Shown: positions 44,914 through 56,957 of the stretch, one piece after another | Layout of the letters: each line of letters starts with the position of its first letter | Numbering within the stretch: the stretch's first letter is position 1 | Source of the DNA: Agromyces protaetiae | GTDB taxonomy: Bacteria; Actinomycetota; Actinomycetes; Actinomycetales; Microbacteriaceae | DNA length: 64,000 nt | Direction of reading: 5' to 3' | Assembly (NCBI RefSeq): GCF_030866785.1 | Contig: NZ_CP133018.1 | Span: forward strand, 3,534,001-3,598,000 | Made by a program: the position numbers and the translations under genes | The notes under the pieces: generated by a model | Told to the model about the DNA's origin: nothing | The model's input: the letters and a program-made list of their open reading frames with translations, nothing else | Database searches by the model: none

Positions 44914-45509
44914 CGGACGCGGATGCGCGCGATGGCGGGCCGGATGCGCCTGACGGCGAACCGGATGCCTCGCCGGCCGGTGGCACCCCACTCGGCGGCG
45001 AGCCGACCGGGGCGCATGACGCGGATACCCCTGCTGCACCTGCACCTGCACCCGCGCCGCCCGCCCGCGTCCGGGTCACCGCGCCACGACCGATCGCCTC
45101 GCACGAACCGACCGTCGCAAGCGATGCCGTCACGCTCGGCCGGGCCGGCATGCCGGAATCGGCATATGTGGCCGGCGCGGCATCCGCCGCCCGCTCGCGG
45201 ACCGCGGCCCGCGGACCCGGCGCGACCGATGCGACCGACGTCCCGGGCGTGTACGTACGCTCGCTGATCCGCTCGCAGCTGCGGCTCGCGCTCGTGTGCG
45301 CGGGCGGGTTCGTCATCGCGACGGCCCTGTTCGTGCTCGCGATCGTCTGGGCGCCCGCACTCGACGACACCTTCGTCGCGGGCGTCCCGGTGTCATGGCT
45401 GTTGCTCGCGATCGGCGTCTATCCCCTCGCGCTCACGATCGCGGCGCTGTACGTGCGCGCGGCGGCCCGCAACGAGACCCGGTACCGATCGCTCGCGGAC
45501 GACTCGTGA
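44910..45509 (+). CDS. Membrane partner protein of symporter, with low-complexity N-terminus
   Basis: 199 residues. Residues 1-60 are Asp/Ala/Pro/Gly-rich with DAPDGEPDAS, again containing the GGATGCCTC-type coding word. The C-terminal 85 residues have two helices (LALVCAGGFVIATALFVLAIVWAP and VSWLLLAIGVYPLALTIAALYVRAAA) after a basic segment, the layout of DUF485-type small partners. It is coupled by GTGA to both the regulator before it and the symporter after it, so it is probably the second symporter's small subunit. Confidence 0.75.
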   Translation: MTDADARDGGPDAPDGEPDASPAGGTPLGGEPTGAHDADTPAAPAPAPAPPARVRVTAPRPIASHEPTVASDAVTLGRAGMPESAYVAGAASAARSRTAARGPGATDATDVPGVYVRSLIRSQLRLALVCAGGFVIATALFVLAIVWAPALDDTFVAGVPVSWLLLAIGVYPLALTIAALYVRAAARNETRYRSLADDS

Positions 45510-46969
45510 ACCCGGTCATCGGCTACACCGCGATCGCGCTCGTCGCGGTGGCCTCCGCGCTGATCGGGTTCTACGGGCTTCGCGTATCGCGCACCACCGG
45601 CGACTTCTACGTCGCGAGCCGCACGGTGCGTCCGTGGTGGAACGCATCCGCGATCGGCGGCGAGTACCTGTCGGCGGCCTCGTTCCTCGGCGTCGCCGGG
45701 CTGATCCTGCTGACGGGCGCGGGCGGGCTGTGGTTCCCGATCGGGTACACGGCCGGATACCTCATGCTGCTGCTCTTCGTCGCGGCACCGCTGCGACGAT
45801 CCGGGGCGTACACCGTGCCCGACTTCACCGAGGCGCGCCTCGACTCGGTCGCGGTGCGGCGGGTCACGAGCACGCTGGTCATCGTGATCGGCTGGTTCTA
45901 CATCGTGCCCCAGCTGCAGGGTGCGGCCCTCACCGTGCGGATCACGACCGGCCTGCCATCCTGGGTGGGTTCGCTCGCCGTGGCGGTCATCGTCGCCGCC
46001 GTGGTCGCGATGGGCGGCATGCGCTCGATCACGTTCGTGCAGGCGTTCCAGTTCTGGCTGAAGCTCACCGCGCTCGCCGTGCCCGTCGTCGTGGTGCTGC
46101 TCGTCATCGGGGGCGGCGAGCCGCGGCCCGAGCTCGCGCAGGATGCCGCGTTCCCCGCGTCGGCCGGGCCGGGGTCCCTCGACGCGTACCGCACGATCTC
46201 GCTCATGGTGGCGCTGCTGCTCGGCACGCTCGGCCTGCCGCACGTGCTCGTGCGGTTCTACACCAACCCGGATGGCCCGGCGGCACGACGGACGACCCTC
46301 ATCGTGCTCGGCCTGCTCTCGGTGTTCTACCTGTTCCCGACCGCGTTCGGTCTGCTCGGGCGAGCGTTCGCGCCCGACCTCGCCGTGCCGGGCGAGGCCG
46401 ACGCACTCATCCTGGTGCTGCCCGACCGGCTCGTGCCGGGCCCGGTCGGTCAGCTGCTCACCGCACTCGTGATCGCGGGCGCGTTCGCGGCGTTCCTGTC
46501 GACCTCGTCAGGACTCGTGGTCTCGCTCGCGGGCGTGATCAGCCAGGACCTGATGGGCGGAAGCGTGCGCGGCTTCCGCGTCGCCGCGGTGATCTCGTCG
46601 CTCGTCCCGCTCGGGGTCGCGCTGCTCACCGAGCCCGCCGGCCTCGCCGGGAGCGTCGGTCTCGTATTCGCGTTCACGGCCTCGACGCTCTGCCCCGTGC
46701 TGCTGCTCGGCATCTGGTGGCGCGGGCTCACCGCACGCGGAGCGATCTGGGGCATGGTCAGTGGCGCGCTGCTCTCGGGCATCGCGATCCTCGCGGTGCC
46801 GGCGGTCGCGGCCGCCGCGCCCGGCCTGTCGCCGTTCGTCGAGCAACCCGCGGCCTGGACCGTGCCGATCGCCATCGCCGTCACGGTCCTCGTCTCCCGC
46901 CTCGACCGCGGGCGCGTCCCGCGCGGCGCCGACGCGTTCCTGGCGCGGTTGCACGTGCCGGAGCGGTAA
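45506..46969 (+). CDS. Sodium:solute symporter (SSS family), second copy
   Basis: 487 residues, about 13 helices. SSS landmarks: DFYVASRTVRPWWNASAIGGEYLSAASFLGVAG, YTVPDFTEARLDSVAVRRV, LGLPHVLVRFYTNPDGPAARR and LSTSSGLVVSLAGVISQDLMGG. It is clearly related to the ActP-like protein at 40803 but divergent. GTG start, coupled to the small partner. Last of a four-gene kinase-regulator-partner-symporter operon. It is likely a carboxylate carrier regulated by the adjacent two-component system. Confidence 0.9.
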   Translation: MNPVIGYTAIALVAVASALIGFYGLRVSRTTGDFYVASRTVRPWWNASAIGGEYLSAASFLGVAGLILLTGAGGLWFPIGYTAGYLMLLLFVAAPLRRSGAYTVPDFTEARLDSVAVRRVTSTLVIVIGWFYIVPQLQGAALTVRITTGLPSWVGSLAVAVIVAAVVAMGGMRSITFVQAFQFWLKLTALAVPVVVVLLVIGGGEPRPELAQDAAFPASAGPGSLDAYRTISLMVALLLGTLGLPHVLVRFYTNPDGPAARRTTLIVLGLLSVFYLFPTAFGLLGRAFAPDLAVPGEADALILVLPDRLVPGPVGQLLTALVIAGAFAAFLSTSSGLVVSLAGVISQDLMGGSVRGFRVAAVISSLVPLGVALLTEPAGLAGSVGLVFAFTASTLCPVLLLGIWWRGLTARGAIWGMVSGALLSGIAILAVPAVAAAAPGLSPFVEQPAAWTVPIAIAVTVLVSRLDRGRVPRGADAFLARLHVPER

Positions 46970-47080
46970 CCCGCGGTCGACTCGGCGGGTGGCAACCCCT
47001 TCCAGGCGAGACATCCGACGCCCTAGCATGTGGCCGATGACGCCGTTTCGTCATCGCGTGATGCGAGGGAGGAAGCTTCG

Positions 47081-47299
47081 ATGGGTGCACTGGACGACCT
47101 CGGCAAGAAGGCACAGGACTTCATCGCCGACAACAAGGACAAGATCGACGAGGCGCTGAAGAGCGAGCAGGCCGAGAACGTCAGCGACAAGATCCTCGGC
47201 GGCCTCGCCGAGGGCGTGAAGAAGATCACCCCCGACGAGCACGACGCGAAGATCGACGGCGTGCGCGAGAACCTCGACAAGAAGATCGGCAACCAGTAG
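47081..47299 (+). CDS. Small acidic helical protein, MT0933-like antitoxin family
   Basis: 72 residues, highly charged and helical: MGALDDLGKKAQDFIADNKDKIDEAL, then DKILGGLAEGVKKI and HDAKIDGVRENLDKKIG. Excellent ribosome-binding site (GGGAGGAAG). The repeated amphipathic pattern recalls the actinobacterial MT0933/Rv0909-like 'antitoxin' family. No toxin gene is adjacent, so a stress or envelope role is equally possible. Confidence 0.65.
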   Translation: MGALDDLGKKAQDFIADNKDKIDEALKSEQAENVSDKILGGLAEGVKKITPDEHDAKIDGVRENLDKKIGNQ

Positions 47300-47338
47300 C
47301 CCTTCCGCCGCCGGGTAGCGCCGACACGCGGTGGCGAC

Positions 47339-47422
47339 GCGTATCGAGAACCGATGAGCGAGTCCAAGGATCGGCTCATCGGGTCTCGATACGCTCGCTG
47401 GCGCTCGCTACTCGACCAGCGA
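47339..47422. repeat. REP-like element (TCTCGATACGCTCGCT) overlapping a gene end
   Basis: 20-nt arms at 47339-47358 and 47373-47392 pair at 19 positions. A second stem, CTCGCTGG (47393-47400) / CCAGCGAG (47415-47422), encloses the stop codon of the large surface protein. I recall such sequences as common REP-like elements in Microbacteriaceae. It probably also terminates both convergent genes. Confidence 0.85.
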
Positions 47423-50400
47423 GCGGCGACGGCGCACGAGCAGCCACGCGCCGGCGGCAAGCGCGAGCACGCCGCCGAGCAGTGCGGTGGCCTGCCATGG
47501 GCCGAGGTCGAGGCCGGTCGACGCGAGGCCCGGGATGACCTCGTAGTCGTTCGTGGCGGTGAGCGCGACCGATGCGCCCGGCTCGGCTGACACCGTGACC
47601 ACGACGGCCGGCACCCCGGACTCGGCGACGGCGCGCACGCGCTCGTCGTCCGAGGCCCAGCTCACGCCCGTCCAGCGCACGTCACCCGGAAGCGCCCGCT
47701 CGGTCTCGCCTTCGACGAGCCGGACCTCGACGCCGAGCGGAAGCTCCTCGAGCGTCGCGGATGCCCCGGCCTTCAGCTCGACGCGGCGCTCATGCTGCTC
47801 GCCGAGCAGGTCCGTCCAGGTCGCCGTCACCGGGAAGACCCGGTCGGCCGGGAGCTTCGCCGCACCGGCACCCGTGAGCGCCTTGGTGAGCACGAGCTGC
47901 CCGGTCGAGGCGATCGCGGCGTTGGTCAGCTCGACCTCGGCCACCGTGGCCGCGCCGATCGTGAGCGTCGCGGTGCCGTCCTCGTTCGCGACGACACCGG
48001 TGCCCGCCCACTGCGGCGCCGCCCACGTGAAGCTCGGCGCATCGGCCAGCGCGACCTCGGTCAGCGTGACCTCGGTGAGATGCGGCAGGACTTCGCCGAA
48101 GTCGACCACGGTGCCGTCGGTCGGCACGGTCAGCTCACGAGACTGCTCGATCTCCTCGTCGTCCAGCCAGGTCGCGACGACCAGGACCGACTCGGGCACA
48201 TCCGGGTGATCGAGCGCGATCCCGGTCACATCCTTCGAGATCGAGAAGGTGCCCGGCGCCCAGGTGGCCTCGTTCACGACGGTGACCAGCGTGACGTCGT
48301 CCTGCAGATCGGAGACGACCACCGTCGCGCTGCCGTCGCCGGCATCCTCGACGCGCTCACCGCTGATGACGATCGAGCCCCAGACGACCGTGTCGATCTC
48401 GGGGCGATCGCCCTCGGTGATCGTCACCACGGTGCCGGCCGGCAGTTCCTCGCCGAGCGAGGTCGGCTCGAGCGCGCCGATCAGCAGGTCCCTCGACTGC
48501 TCGACGCCCTCGGCGTCGGTCCACGTCGCGGTCACCGGGAACTGCGCGTCAGGGTCGACCTCGCCGGCCGCCTCGCCGCCGATGCCCTTCAGCAGGCTGA
48601 TGCCGGCCGTCGACGTGGCGGCGTGATTCTGGAGTGCGACCGCGGCCGAGGCATCCCGGCCGATCGTCACGATCGCGGACTCGCCCGCGAGCTCGACGCC
48701 CGTGCCCGACCAGACCGGCGCACCCCAGGCGATGCCCGATCCGTTCACGAGCGGCGTCTCCGTGAGTGTGACCTCGGTGCCGACGAGGAGATCCGCGCCG
48801 AACGGCACCGAGGTGCCGTCGGTCGGGAGGGTGAGGGTCGTCGAGCCCGGCGTGCCCTCCTCATCCCAGGTCGCGGTGACCGTCACCTCGGCCGGGACGG
48901 CCGGGTTCTCGGCTTCGTCACCCGTCACCGTCTTCGACAGCGCGAAGGTGCCGACAGTCCGCTCGACCGTGTTCGTCACCGAGATGACGACCGGCTCCGC
49001 GAGGTGTGCCGGAAGGACCTGGATGCTGCCAGGCTCGATGACCGGCTCGGACCAGGTCAGCACATCGTCATCGGTCGGCTGCGTCTCGGAGAAGGTCACC
49101 GTCGCGCCGATCGGCAGGTCTTCGAGCACGTACGTCTCGCCCGCCGTGACCGCGAACTGACGGTCCGGCTGGGCCGGGAAGCCCGCCCCGAGCGCCGTGA
49201 CGTCGATCGCCGCGGTCATCGAGAACTCGCGGTCCGCGTCGACGAGGCCGGCAGCCGGACCCTCGACCGTCTTGACGATCTCGGCCGCACCGAGCTCGGC
49301 CGAGTTCGTCAGCGACACCGCGATGTTCGACGCGGGGACGAGCGCCGCGGTCGCGACCGTGCCGTCCTCGCTCACCGTCACACCGTCGGTCTCGGCGAAC
49401 ACCGGCGCGCCGAAGACCACGCCGGGAATCGTCGGGAACGTGGGCTCGGAGAGCTCGACCGTCCAGCCCGTGCCGCGCGAGTTCGGCCCGCTCACCGGCG
49501 CGCCGTCGATCGGCAGCTGCAGGTCGTACTCGATCTGCACGGCGCCCGTCGGATCGATCTCCTTCACATGCACCGAGAACGTCGCGTTCTCGGGCACGAA
49601 CGCCGCACCCGGCGTGTCCGCGAGCGACTTCACGATGGCGACCGAGCCGCGCGTGACGCCCGTGCCGGTGCCGCTGCCGCGATTGTTCTGCGTCACCGAC
49701 TGCGTGTACGAGTTCCCCGCGACCTCGGCGGCATTGCCGTAGGTCGTGCCCGGAGCATCCATGCCGCCGCTGGTCGTGCAGGTCGCGTAGCTGACCACGT
49801 ACTGGTACTCGCGGCTGAAGCCCGTCGCAGAGCTGCCGCCCGGCAGCGCGAGCGTGGGCTGCGGGATCGTGACGATGATCTGACCCTCGACGAGCGCCAC
49901 GGCCGCACTCTCGGTCAGGTCGACCGTCGCGAGGCCGCCACCCGAGATCTGGTCGCGCGCCTCGACCCGCAGTCCGAGCCGGTCGACGAGGTCGCCGCCC
50001 GACCCCGCGCACACCTCGTGCGCGCCGGTCAGGGTGTCGGTGACCGTCAGCGGGCCACCGACCTCGGCGACCTCCTCACCCGGAACCGTGATCGTCCAGC
50101 CCAGCGTGGTCTGCGGGAGGTAGGTCACGCCGTCGAGCTCGACCGGTGCCGTGTTGATACGGCCGCCCTTGCCCTCGGATCGGCCCGGCACGGTCGCCTC
50201 GCCGCCGTCGATGGCGCCGTCGACGCTCGCGGCGTTGCCGAAGGCCGTGCCCGCCTCGGGGAGGCCGTCGGTGTTCGCGCAGGTCTGGTACCTGATGACG
50301 TAGAGGTAGTCGGATGCGCGGAACTCGAAGCCGGAGCCGGCGACGACGTCGAAGTCGATCGTGAAGCTGGTCCGTTCCAAACTCACGGCGGTCGCGCCGA

Positions 50401-51676
50401 GCAGATCGGCACCGATCGAGCGCGTCAGCGCCTGACTGGGCCCGTACCGCTCCTCGACGCTCAGCGCCCGAACGGTGTAGCCGCCCGCGCTGTCGACGCA
50501 GAGCTCGTGGGCGCCGGTCAGCAGGTCGCTGAAGGTGAACCCGTCCTTGCCGACGAGGTGGTCGCCCGCGACGGTCACGGTCCACTGGATGACGCCGTTG
50601 CGGTTGGCTCCGCCGAGCACGCTGCCCTGCTTGTTCAGCAGCCCCGAGAACGCCCAGTCCTGCTCGACGCCGATGACGCCGGAGGTCTCGCCCCAGATGT
50701 CGACGGTGGCCTCGTTCAGGTACTCGGTGCCCTGCGGGTCGATCTGTCCGTCGGGGGTGCACGTGTCATAGCTGATGCGGTACGTCACGCCGGGGTCGAA
50801 CCCGCCGTCGGGGGCGGTCAGCACGATCGAGAAGTCGTACGGGTCGGCGACCTCGGTCGAGGTGGCCGCGATCGAGGTGACGTCGACGACCGTCGATCCG
50901 CGCACCGTCTCGACCTTGAGGTTCGACGGGTCGCAGAGCTGGTGGTTGTCGCTCACGTCCTCGAGGATGTTGACGACGTCCTGGCCGGCGAGGCGTGCCC
51001 CCGGCAGCTCGATGGTCCAGGACATGGACCACTTGTCGTCGTTCAGTGCGCCGGACTTGGTCCAGTCGTCGGGGATGACGATGCCGTCGTCGATGCCGCC
51101 CGTACCGGGCAGGTCGACGAGGACGTCGGAGCCGTTGAGGTTGAAGACCACCTGCTCCTCGGTCGTCGCCCGCACGGCCTGCACGTCGAACTCGAACGTG
51201 CCCTGCACCAGCTCGGGATACAGCGCGACCTCGGACGTGAGCGTGCACGTGGCGATACCCGTCGCGGGGTCGGTCAGGCAGTTCGCCCACGTGACGTTCG
51301 TACCGCTCGGGTTGGGTCCGGTGAGCGCGAAGGGCACGGCCTGCCCGAACGCGAGCTCGACGGGCAGCCCGATCGTGAACGTGTCGCCCTCGTGCGGGTC
51401 TGCGGTCGTGGCATCCCATGTGCCCGAGACGGTCAGCGTGTCGCCGACCGTGGCCTGGCCGCCGTCCGCGCTCGTGACGGTGACATCGCCGACGACGATC
51501 GCCGGGTTCGGTGCCGCGACGGCCGCCGCCGGCAGCATGACCGCCGACGTCACGGTGAGCGCGAGCGCGGCGAGCACGGCGCCGACGCGCCGGAGCACGG
51601 GGCGCCGCGAACGCGGACGCCGGCTGACGGGTCCGGGGTGGGCGTGGGCATGGGCGTGCGGAACCAGGCGTGCCAT
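47408..51676 (-). CDS. Large LAxTG-anchored repeat surface protein
   Basis: 1422 residues. Signal peptide RRPVLRRVGAVLAALALTVTSAVMLPAAAVAA. The N-terminal half has three adhesin/DUF11-like units, each with a Cys pair (HQLC ... YDTC, HELC ... YQTC, HEVC ... YATC). The C-terminal half has about six DUF5979-like repeats of ~100 residues, beginning (I/L/F)xxxKxxxG(x)n and containing VTATWxDxxG and VTxTE. It ends GLASTG, hydrophobic helix, RRRR: a class E sortase signal. It is likely covalently displayed. GAAAGG precedes the ATG. No sortase gene is nearby. Confidence 0.9.
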   Translation of the reverse strand: MARLVPHAHAHAHPGPVSRRPRSRRPVLRRVGAVLAALALTVTSAVMLPAAAVAAPNPAIVVGDVTVTSADGGQATVGDTLTVSGTWDATTADPHEGDTFTIGLPVELAFGQAVPFALTGPNPSGTNVTWANCLTDPATGIATCTLTSEVALYPELVQGTFEFDVQAVRATTEEQVVFNLNGSDVLVDLPGTGGIDDGIVIPDDWTKSGALNDDKWSMSWTIELPGARLAGQDVVNILEDVSDNHQLCDPSNLKVETVRGSTVVDVTSIAATSTEVADPYDFSIVLTAPDGGFDPGVTYRISYDTCTPDGQIDPQGTEYLNEATVDIWGETSGVIGVEQDWAFSGLLNKQGSVLGGANRNGVIQWTVTVAGDHLVGKDGFTFSDLLTGAHELCVDSAGGYTVRALSVEERYGPSQALTRSIGADLLGATAVSLERTSFTIDFDVVAGSGFEFRASDYLYVIRYQTCANTDGLPEAGTAFGNAASVDGAIDGGEATVPGRSEGKGGRINTAPVELDGVTYLPQTTLGWTITVPGEEVAEVGGPLTVTDTLTGAHEVCAGSGGDLVDRLGLRVEARDQISGGGLATVDLTESAAVALVEGQIIVTIPQPTLALPGGSSATGFSREYQYVVSYATCTTSGGMDAPGTTYGNAAEVAGNSYTQSVTQNNRGSGTGTGVTRGSVAIVKSLADTPGAAFVPENATFSVHVKEIDPTGAVQIEYDLQLPIDGAPVSGPNSRGTGWTVELSEPTFPTIPGVVFGAPVFAETDGVTVSEDGTVATAALVPASNIAVSLTNSAELGAAEIVKTVEGPAAGLVDADREFSMTAAIDVTALGAGFPAQPDRQFAVTAGETYVLEDLPIGATVTFSETQPTDDDVLTWSEPVIEPGSIQVLPAHLAEPVVISVTNTVERTVGTFALSKTVTGDEAENPAVPAEVTVTATWDEEGTPGSTTLTLPTDGTSVPFGADLLVGTEVTLTETPLVNGSGIAWGAPVWSGTGVELAGESAIVTIGRDASAAVALQNHAATSTAGISLLKGIGGEAAGEVDPDAQFPVTATWTDAEGVEQSRDLLIGALEPTSLGEELPAGTVVTITEGDRPEIDTVVWGSIVISGERVEDAGDGSATVVVSDLQDDVTLVTVVNEATWAPGTFSISKDVTGIALDHPDVPESVLVVATWLDDEEIEQSRELTVPTDGTVVDFGEVLPHLTEVTLTEVALADAPSFTWAAPQWAGTGVVANEDGTATLTIGAATVAEVELTNAAIASTGQLVLTKALTGAGAAKLPADRVFPVTATWTDLLGEQHERRVELKAGASATLEELPLGVEVRLVEGETERALPGDVRWTGVSWASDDERVRAVAESGVPAVVVTVSAEPGASVALTATNDYEVIPGLASTGLDLGPWQATALLGGVLALAAGAWLLVRRRRSLVE

Positions 51677-51814
51677 GTGCGGGCCTTTCGGGCGGCTCGA
51701 GATTCGCCGGCGGGCAGCGTAGGGGACCCACCGTCGCGATGCCCTCCCCGGGGCACCGTCTCCGACCTTAGCAAAAAACGGAAGTCACGCTCCAAATCGG
51801 AGTCGCCGCGCGAT

Positions 51815-51899
51815 ACCCCCGCCGAGTGATGACGAAACGCGCAAAACGGGTCGTCATTTCGTACTCACTCGGCGCATTTCGTCAACACTCGGCGGGGGT
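51815..51899. repeat. 85-bp imperfect palindrome downstream of purA
   Basis: Outer arms ACCCCCGCCGAGTG (51815-51828) and CACTCGGCGGGGGT (51886-51899) are perfect. Inner arms GATGACGAAACGCGC and GCGCATTTCGTCAAC pair at 13 of 15. It occupies the 296-bp gap between purA and the surface-protein gene together with a GC-rich array; no gene is seen. Confidence 0.85.
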
Positions 51900-51903
51900 G
51901 GTG

Positions 51904-51972
51904 CAGCGGGGCGGGGCCGGGCGGACGGGGCGGGCGGACGGGCCGGGCGGGCCGGGCGGGCGGGCGGGCGGG
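51904..51972. repeat. GC-rich tandem array abutting purA stop codon
   Basis: GGGCGG/GGGCCGGGCGG-type units run from the palindrome right up to the purA TGA (51973-51975). Confidence 0.8.
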
Positions 51973-55370
<3,398 letters not shown>

Positions 55371-55409
55371 GCGCGGACCCGCACAGCACGCACGCCCGCC
55401 TCTGCACGC

Positions 55410-55480
55410 CCGCGCCACCTCAGCACGCCCGCGCCACTTCTGGCCGCCAGAAGTGGCGCAGCAGTGCAGAGGTGGCGCGG
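55410..55480. repeat. Palindromic intergenic element, GCGCCACTT family, copy 3
   Basis: Core arms GCGCCACTTCTGGC (55431-55444) and GCCAGAAGTGGCGC (55446-55459) are perfect. Outer arms 55410-55426 and 55464-55480 pair at 15 of 17. It follows argG and may terminate it. Three GGATGCCTC/GGCATCC words follow before the next gene. Confidence 0.9.
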
Positions 55481-55602
55481 AGCGCGAGACGGTGCCGCCC
55501 AGTCCACGCGGCGCCCCGGGCGAGCGGATGCCTCGGGGCCGGCGCCGACACCGAGGCATCCTCACCCGTGACGCGGGCGGACCACCCGGGTAGCGTGGAA
55601 CC

Positions 55603-55971
55603 ATGACCGAGATCACCGACGATCTGCCCGCCCGCCTGCTGCACGAGGAACACACGGGGTGGCGCGCGATCCTCGCGGGCCGTGGCGGCGAACACTATGC
55701 GCGGGCGATGACGCGCGATGCGCTCATGGTCATCGAAGGCGCCGTGCTCGGCCGCGACGACATGATCGCCGCGTTTCGCAGCGCTCCGCCGTGGGATGAG
55801 TACGAGCTGCACGAGCCTGCCGTGATCCGGCTCGGCGAGCACGCCGGAGTGCTCGTCTACCGGGCGGTCGCGAAGCGCGGCGACGACGTCGCGAACCTCC
55901 GCATGTCCACCACGTACCTCTACGACGACGGCGCCTGGCACGTCGCGGCCCACCAGCAGACTGCCGCCTGA
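55603..55971 (+). CDS. NTF2-like (SnoaL/DUF4440) protein
   Basis: 122 residues, cone-shaped NTF2-like fold. HTGWRAILAGRGGEHYARAMTRDALMVIEGAVLGRDDMIAAF, RLGEHAGVLVYRAVAKRG and the terminal STTYLYDDGAWHVAAHQQT are typical of DUF4440/SnoaL proteins. These bind small hydrophobic ligands or act as isomerases or cyclases; no catalytic assignment is possible. It is a single gene flanked by two palindromic elements. Confidence 0.82.
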   Translation: MTEITDDLPARLLHEEHTGWRAILAGRGGEHYARAMTRDALMVIEGAVLGRDDMIAAFRSAPPWDEYELHEPAVIRLGEHAGVLVYRAVAKRGDDVANLRMSTTYLYDDGAWHVAAHQQTAA

Positions 55972-55986
55972 CCCAGCGACTCGGCT

Positions 55987-56050
55987 CTGCGCCACGTCAC
56001 GCGTCTGCGCGCCACCCGTACTGGCGCAGGGCTGCAGAAGTGGCGCAGCG
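55987..56050. repeat. Palindromic intergenic element, GCGCCACTT family, copy 4 (degenerate)
   Basis: CTGCGCCAC at the left and GCAGAAGTGGCGCAG at the right, with an inner TGCGCGCCA...TGGCGCA stem. The left arm is diverged. It lies between convergent genes. Confidence 0.7.
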
Positions 56051-56066
56051 GCGAACGGGCGGGGAG

Positions 56067-56765
56067 TCAGCGCGGCAGGTCGGCGTGGCTCAGCACCCAG
56101 GAGTGCATGGCGATCGCGGCCGCGGCGCTCGCATTGAGCGAGCGGGTCGAGCCGAACTGCGTGATCTCGACGACGGCGTCGGCCGCGGCCTGCGCCTCGA
56201 CTGAGAGACCAGGCCCCTCCTGGCCGAAGAGCAGCACGCAGCGCGCGGGCCATGCGAACGCCTCGATCGGCACGGCGCCGTCGACGTTGTCGACCGCGAC
56301 GACCGGAAGCCCGGCCCCTCTGGCCCAGGCCACGAACGCCGGGACGTCCTCGTGATACGCGAGGTGCTGGTAGCGGTCGGTGACCATTGCACCCCGCTTG
56401 TTCCAGCGCCTCCGGCCGATGATGTGCACGGTGTCGGCCGCGAACGCGTTCGCGCTGCGCACGATCGAGCCGATGTTCATGTCGTGTTGCCAGTTCTCGA
56501 TCGCGACGTGGAACGGGTGCCGCTGCGCGTCGAGGTCGGCGACGATCGCGTCCATCAGCCAGTACCGGTACTTGTCGACGACGTTGCGGGTGTCGCCCGC
56601 CGCGAGCAGCTCGGGGTCGTAGTGCGGGTCGTCGGGCCACTCGTCCGGGCCGCCAGGCCAGGGGCCCACGCCGTGCATGGGCAGGCCCGGAGCATCCGCC
56701 TCGCCCGGAGCATCCGTCTCGCCTGAAGCATCCGCCTCGCCTGCAGCGGCCCGCTCGTCGTCCAC
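56067..56765 (-). CDS. SPOUT (TrmH-family) RNA 2'-O-methyltransferase
   Basis: 232 residues. Core SPOUT motifs: ENWQHDMNIGSIVRSANAF (motif 1 with Asn and Arg), CVLLFGQEGPGLS (motif 2) and TQFGSTRSLNASAAAAIAMHSW (motif 3, trefoil knot). It methylates a ribose of tRNA or rRNA; the target is undetermined. The N-terminus carries a GEADASGETDAPGEADAPG repeat that is not part of the fold and is built from GGATGCCTC-like units. Confidence 0.9.
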   Translation of the reverse strand: MDDERAAAGEADASGETDAPGEADAPGLPMHGVGPWPGGPDEWPDDPHYDPELLAAGDTRNVVDKYRYWLMDAIVADLDAQRHPFHVAIENWQHDMNIGSIVRSANAFAADTVHIIGRRRWNKRGAMVTDRYQHLAYHEDVPAFVAWARGAGLPVVAVDNVDGAVPIEAFAWPARCVLLFGQEGPGLSVEAQAAADAVVEITQFGSTRSLNASAAAAIAMHSWVLSHADLPR

Positions 56766-56811
56766 CCGCTCACGCTATCGCCCCCCATCGCCGGTTCCCC
56801 AGCTCAGGAAG

Positions 56812-56874
56812 CGCGGATGCCTCCGCGGCGCGCCGCGGCACCGTGTGCGGCGGGTCGGCGCGATCTTCCTGAGC
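56812..56874. repeat. Inverted repeat with CTCAGGAA / TTCCTGAG arms, copy 2
   Basis: GCTCAGGAA (56812-56820) and TTCCTGAGC (56866-56874), with GC-rich stems between, upstream of the Nramp gene. It shares the arm core with 36770-36861. Confidence 0.65.
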
Positions 56875-56914
56875 AGGCGATGGCGTCGGCGCAGAACACA
56901 TGCGCGCGGCGGGT

Positions 56915-56957
56915 TTTCGGCGACCCGAAATATGTGTACGATTTAGGCGTGCCGAAA
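56915..56957 (+). promoter_or_regulatory. Leaderless mntH promoter with two MntR/DtxR-type boxes
   Basis: Box 1 TTTCGGCGACCCGAAA (56915-56930) and box 2 TTTAGGCGTGCCGAAA (56942-56957) are both palindromic. TACGAT (56936-56941) is a -10 whose start point would fall on the GTG at 56949, giving a leaderless transcript. Box 2 overlaps the start codon, so a bound regulator would block transcription. Confidence 0.7.

Noticed and set aside
47081..47299. Toxin-antitoxin locus around the small acidic protein
   Set aside because: No partner toxin gene flanks it; neighbours are a symporter and a convergent surface protein.
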